NCBI GenBank assembly: GCA_021014325.1
Contig: CM037471.1
Coordinates: 22,836,818-22,900,817 of the forward strand
Length of the DNA stretch: 64,000 bases
Source: Plazaster borealis
Lineage: Eukaryota; Echinodermata; Asteroidea; Forcipulatida; Labidiasteridae
Direction: 5' to 3'
The notes under the pieces were generated by a model that saw nothing but the letters and a program-made list of their open reading frames with translations, was not told the DNA's origin and searched no databases. The stretch's first letter is position 1, and each line of letters starts with the position of its first letter. Of this stretch, positions 63,701 to 64,000 are shown one piece after another. The position numbers were made by a program, and so were the translations under genes.

Positions 63701-63912
63701 ACACTGCCCCTAACAACCCGACTTACCCAACGCCTGTTTCTGCTTTTGTACGAGAACGATATCGGAAGATGACGACAGCCCTTCAACTAGGTACGTCACC
63801 GAGCCTTCATCAGTTTGTCCGAACTTGTTCACCTTGAAGATCTTTTTGGACGGCTCGGTGGTGCCGTACACCCAATCCTCAAAGACGTCAATGGCAAACG
63901 GGCGTTCTGAAT
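48569..63912 (-). CDS. LRP1: LRP1-type LDL-receptor-related protein, 3' part of gene (5' end outside window)
   Basis: Ten minus-strand exons join in frame: 63912-63727, 63173-63027, 62735-62663, 61481-61266, 60343-60123, 58921-58795, 57600-57518, 56400-56319, 54890-54743 and 48745-48569. They give 485 residues and a TGA stop. LRP1 is a very large endocytic and signalling receptor that takes up ligands and recycles through clathrin-coated vesicles. Seen directly: the end of a YWTD propeller (PFAIDVFEDWVYGT, IFKVNKFG), six EGF-like repeats and a half repeat, a transmembrane helix, then tail motifs NVEIGNPTF, NFSNPMYESLY and EEKKDLL. The order and the tail match vertebrate LRP1 (NVEIGNPTY, NFTNPVYATLY, DEKRELL) better than LRP2. 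The ligand-binding repeats must lie beyond the window. Confidence 0.92.
49109..49240. mobile_element. ~130-bp foldback element
   Basis: ACAATGTGAGACTTTTTAGA and AGACGATAGAGGGCGTCC face GGGATGCCTGTATCGTCT and CAAAAGTATCACATTG. The inner arms are CACCGATCCTTTTCCACTG and CAGGGAAAAGGACCGGTGAG, with centre TTCTCATCGCTGAGAA. It lies in the last LRP1 intron. Confidence 0.85.
49886..50261 (+). mobile_element. MITE, TTAAAGGCAC family, copy 4
   Basis: 376 bp, ends TTAAAGGCATCGTACACG and CGTGTACGATGCCTTTAA, the best-matching inverted ends of the family. Central palindrome CTTCTTGCAAGAAG intact. It lies in the last LRP1 intron. Confidence 0.92.
50628..50895 (+). mobile_element. tRNA-derived SINE, 5'-truncated
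   Basis: B box GGGTTCAAGTCCCGGTGTTG, then GACACTTGTGTCCTTAAGCA, TTCGTCCTTCGGATGGGACG, and 3' end CAGCACTTTGTAAAAATAAG. A long minus-strand open frame across it (50329-50715) is not a gene. Confidence 0.8.
51669..51749 (-). CDS. LRP1: Candidate alternative terminal exon of LRP1
   Basis: Inside the 6-kb last intron, a minus-strand acceptor CTCATTTCAG is followed by an open frame in phase 0, exactly the phase left by the 54743 donor. It encodes RHFNIFTPSYRRLSDANI then DIMLDSSI and stops at TAA (51671-51669). No usable donor is seen, so it would be a last exon. Minus-strand ATTAAA (51549-51544) and AATAAA (51137-51132) follow downstream as possible poly(A) signals. The peptide carries a YxxPhi signal (YRRL) and a C-terminus of the S-x-I type that class I PDZ domains can bind. 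No transcript evidence is available; use is inferred from splice signal, phase and protein-like composition. Confidence 0.55.
   Translation of the reverse strand, partial: RHFNIFTPSYRRLSDANIDIMLDSSI
52819..53118. mobile_element. 300-bp MITE with CAAGTCCCTTTCACAC ends
   Basis: TTGATCAAGTCCCTTTCACA at the left and GTGTGAAAGGGCTTGATAA at the right are inverted. Subterminal TTTCCCAGGCAAC / TTCCTGAGGCAG also pair roughly, as do CAAACTCCTGGGGAAAT and ATTCCCCAGGAATTT. Confidence 0.85.
54121..54231. mobile_element. Foldback MITE, GGCTACGGCTAC family, copy 2
   Basis: CAAATTGGCGGCTACGGCTA and AGCCACAGCCGCAGCCATAA are imperfect arms; the unpaired middle TAGGATGCCCTTAGCAAC resembles that of 29879-30031 in reverse. 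Confidence 0.75.
54743..54890 (-). CDS. LRP1: LRP1 exon, proximal cytoplasmic tail with NPxF motif
   Basis: CCCTCTAG acceptor, GTACTG donor, 148 bp. It reads YTGSFKHHRMKQDPDNVE then IGNPTFMYEPQLNEDDGP and QLVDTAFTIKGSK. FKHHRM...NVEIGNPT is the juxtamembrane signature of LRP1. The tyrosine of the proximal NPxY motif is Phe (TTC, plus-strand 54818-54820), while the following MYE tyrosine is kept. It exits in phase 0, as required by both possible downstream exons. Confidence 0.95.
54950..55335 (+). repeat. ~115-120-bp tandem triplication of a MITE-like segment
   Basis: AAGCACAACAAAACATATGC, ACCAGAATAAGGTTACCAGC and TACCATCTGTGGCTGGTATC recur at about 54972, 55086 and 55206. GGTTACCAGCCAAAAT is shared with the element at 57189. 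Confidence 0.82.
55350..55494. mobile_element. Foldback MITE, GGTGGCAGCAGAC family, copy 4
   Basis: GGGACTTTTGGGACGCTAGG, TGGCAGCAGACTTTACCAGG and the facing ACTGGTAAATCTGCTGCCAC, TTAGCGTTCCGAAGTCTCCC. About 95% like copy 1 in the left arm. Confidence 0.9.
55929..55966 (+). repeat. AATCA pentanucleotide microsatellite
   Basis: Seven tandem AATCA units in the LRP1 intron, next to a fragment of a dispersed element (55540-55830) that carries ACTTATAACGCGCACATATC. Confidence 0.92.
56319..56400 (-). CDS. LRP1: LRP1 exon, transmembrane helix
   Basis: TCATTGCAG acceptor and GTAAGT donor bound 82 bp. It encodes SLAVALPVILVILVVIII then VLLVRYKR. About 20 hydrophobic residues are followed by a basic stop-transfer sequence RYKRK, like the WYKRR of vertebrate LRP1. 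An 86-bp tandem repeat begins about 46 bases upstream of the acceptor in the intron. Confidence 0.93.
56446..56862 (+). repeat. 86-bp tandem repeat, ~5 copies
   Basis: Unit AGAGGGAAAATACTAGGGGC, GGATCTAGAGAGATGTCTGG, AGGGGGATGCCGAGAGTAAT, TTTAGATGACTGAGAGTCAA. Two alternating variants (TACTAGG/TACCAGG) suggest duplication of a dimer. It begins 46 bases beyond the TM exon acceptor. Confidence 0.94.
57189..57488. mobile_element. 300-bp foldback MITE
   Basis: GGCCCAATGTCATAAAGCTG at the left faces CAGCTTTATGAAATTG at the right; TTTCTTTGCTAGC faces GCTTAGCAAAGAAATTTGC; central GGCTGGTAACC and GGTTACCAGCC pair exactly. It ends 30 bases from the donor of the LRP1 stalk exon. Confidence 0.88.
57518..57600 (-). 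CDS. LRP1: LRP1 exon, extracellular stalk
   Basis: TTTGGCAG acceptor, GTACAG donor, 83 bp. It encodes (V)APGLRPHRVYTTALPGVV then NQNTADQSQ with no cysteine. It links the last EGF half-module to the membrane helix. Low conservation is expected here; the call rests on splice signals, phase match on both sides and position. Confidence 0.8.
58335..58645 (+). mobile_element. tRNA-derived SINE, TAGCTCAGTTGG type, decayed
   Basis: GTTGCATCCCCTTAAGGTGA, CAGGTTGTATCGTAAACTTG and TGGCTTCTGACTGGCACCCC match 12360-12612; the tRNA-like head has lost its A box (GCTAGATGGCGCATGTTCGA). Confidence 0.75.
58795..58921 (-). CDS. LRP1: LRP1 exon, last EGF repeat and truncated half repeat
   Basis: GTCTCCAG acceptor, GTAAGT donor, 127 bp. 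It reads YSAVCDCPSPRYTGPQCM then VDGCDRCHTEDMLCQVHS and NGTAC. The first part completes an EGF module. The second part (GCDRC...C...C) aligns with the NKCSRCLEGACVV module of human LRP1 but stops before its last cysteines, because the next exon is a cysteine-free stalk. Confidence 0.9.
59176..59332. mobile_element. 157-bp foldback MITE with 31-bp perfect ends
   Basis: AAGCCCGGTTCATACTTCCT then GCGAATGCGAA is exactly inverted at 59302-59332. Inner parts GTGAATTTGACGTCAC and TTGCGAATTTGTGACGTCAA also pair. The near-perfect arms suggest recent activity. Confidence 0.93.
59750..59882. mobile_element. MITE copy, GATTGATCTTAACT family (decayed ends)
   Basis: AAGATTGATCTTAACT, GATGTCACAATACAAATCAC and GACAACTCATCTTAAGATGA match the better copy at 60850-61000. 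Confidence 0.8.
60123..60343 (-). CDS. LRP1: LRP1 exon, EGF repeats
   Basis: Acceptor CAAAAAAG is weak in pyrimidines close to the AG, but the exon is phase-correct. The 221 bp encode CNRRYIGDKCETDLCEGY then CQNGGTCRVPAPLANATA, APECTCPFLHTGDRC and DAPPHPCEKLICANDGIC. Donor GTGAGC. An N-glycosylation sequon (NAT) lies in the second module. Confidence 0.94.
60410..60765 (+). mobile_element. MITE copy, TAGACTGT family
   Basis: Left end TAGACTGTCCGAGTCTCGCG equals the inverted right end of the 24341-25034 copy with few changes; TTGGTCCCAACCATATTGAG and GGCATATGGGGTTTCTAA follow. It starts about 67 bases beyond the acceptor of an LRP1 EGF exon. Confidence 0.82.
60850..61000. mobile_element. 151-bp MITE with GGGGCCGATTTCAC ends
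   Basis: GGGGCCGATTTCACAAGGAG and CTCTTTGTCAAATCGACCCC are inverted ends; TTAAGATTGATCTTAA is an internal palindrome. Confidence 0.87.
61266..61481 (-). CDS. LRP1: LRP1 exon, two EGF repeats
   Basis: CTACCTTAG acceptor, GTAAGT donor, 216 bp. It finishes one EGF (CQTQYNGNYCEIDRCEGH), encodes a second (CLNEGTCVVNDMTRSLAC then TCSIRYKGERC) and most of a third (DRCDAYCNQNGNCEERDG). The repeats have the C-x-NGG/NEG-T-C pattern of the six EGF repeats before the LRP1 membrane helix. Confidence 0.95.
62186..62560 (+). mobile_element. tRNA-Leu-type SINE, near full length
   Basis: A box GTCGTGGCCGAGCGGTCTAG and B box GGGTTCGAATCCCGGTCATG are intact. The body has GCTCTACCAGCCAGGCTCCT and AGGAGTAGGTGGCAACGTGC, and the tail is A/T-rich. 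An upstream fragment CGTCAGGCCATTAAACAATT belongs to another repeat. Confidence 0.85.
62663..62735 (-). CDS. LRP1: LRP1 exon, EGF repeat
   Basis: CTTTACAG acceptor, GTAAGT donor, 73 bp. The reading is PCVDVLCQNGGSCIVRLD then SSAKC. It holds the first four cysteines of an EGF module with the classic CQNGGSC core; the last two come from the next exon (KCQTQYNGNYC). It is too short to stand out as an ORF but is phase-consistent on both sides. Confidence 0.93.
62858..62930 (+). tRNA. tRNA-like sequence, probably a SINE head or tRNA pseudogene
   Basis: GGTGGTCTAGTGGTTAAGAC fits an A box and TATGGGTTCGAATCCCACCT a B box with a pairing T stem. The anticodon region CTAGATTGCAAGGG does not form a clean 5-bp stem with a 7-base loop, so a working tRNA is doubtful. 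A half copy sits at 27037. Confidence 0.4.
63027..63173 (-). CDS. LRP1: LRP1 exon, EGF-like repeat after the propeller
   Basis: 147 bp encode IVDPCHSNPCGDDQLCLK then SLAGHSCKCIEGYMMRNS and ECEAIPSTPTPP. Six cysteines have the spacing of the EGF-like module that closes a propeller, followed by a Pro/Thr-rich spacer as in LRP1. Three AG dinucleotides at the 5' end are all in the same phase; the first (exon start 63173) follows the best pyrimidine tract. Donor GTGAGT. Confidence 0.92.
63290..63440 (+). repeat. Dispersed repeat, 'TTGCCCTGGTCTTGGCC' family
   Basis: CTGTTGCCCCTGGTCTTGGC, TTCAAAAGTTTCCCATAGAC, ACAATGGAAGTGCCC and GATGAAATTCCAGGCCTG match 3050-3220. It is the most complete copy, in an LRP1 intron. 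Confidence 0.8.
63727..63912 (-). CDS. LRP1: LRP1 exon, end of last beta-propeller
   Basis: Minus-strand acceptor TTGACAG, donor GTAAGT, 186 bp. It encodes SERPFAIDVFEDWVYGTT then EPSKKIFKVNKFGQTDEG and SVTYLVEGLSSSSDIVLV. PFAI-VFEDWVYGT and KIFKVNKFG correspond to the last six-bladed propeller of LRP1, just before the membrane-proximal EGF cluster. Confidence 0.94.
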
Positions 63913-64000
63913 CTGTCAACAACAATCATTCACTCAAGAATTATGCGATTAGTTGGTGGCGAAGTTTGATTCCGATGTCACAATCAGTGGATAATGGAGA

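Overview
The window is animal nuclear DNA: AT-rich, with long introns, GT-AG splice sites, tRNA-derived SINEs, many foldback MITEs and several satellite arrays. The proteins are clearly metazoan. The repeat style (short elements with the sequence CTTATATAGCGC next to AATAAT tails, SINE bodies with GGGGTTAACCCC) suggests an echinoderm, perhaps a sea star. That assignment is inference from pattern memory, not from a search.

Two protein-coding genes were found, arranged tail to tail. On the + strand, positions 1-31020 hold twelve exons (the first cut by the window edge) of a KCNQ1/Kv7.1-type voltage-gated potassium channel. They run from the S2-S3 linker through S3, S4, S5, pore, S6, the calmodulin-binding helices A and B, helix C and the C-terminal coiled coil to the stop codon. 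Joined, they give one uninterrupted 476-residue partial protein. On the - strand, positions 63912-48569 hold ten exons of the 3' end of an LRP1-type LDL-receptor-related protein: the end of the last beta-propeller, six EGF-like repeats plus a half repeat, a stalk, the transmembrane helix, and a cytoplasmic tail with NPxY-type, YxxPhi and dileucine signals (485 residues in the window). An additional conserved-looking terminal exon inside the last intron (51749-51669) would replace the distal NPxY tail with a different 26-residue tail.

Layout: 71-15634 is one 15.5-kb KCNQ1 intron filled with SINEs, MITEs and a 74-bp tandem array. 15635-31020 holds the remaining KCNQ1 exons, with a ~2.6-kb 26-bp minisatellite in the intron between helix A and the next exon; that array is itself split by a 694-bp MITE. 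31021-48568 is the convergent intergenic region and the 3' UTRs, dominated by a 6.5-kb array of ~177-bp satellite monomers (37640-44215) with a three-monomer higher-order pattern. 48569-64000 is the LRP1 3' half, again with MITEs in its introns.

The two genes are not known to act together; their adjacency is reported only as synteny. No bacterial, plasmid, phage or CRISPR features are present. The most interesting points are the alternative LRP1 tail exon, the NPTF substitution in the proximal NPxY motif, the PSG (instead of PAG) S6 hinge of the channel, the satellite's higher-order structure with 54-bp edge units, and MITE copies whose central hairpins differ in sequence but remain paired.
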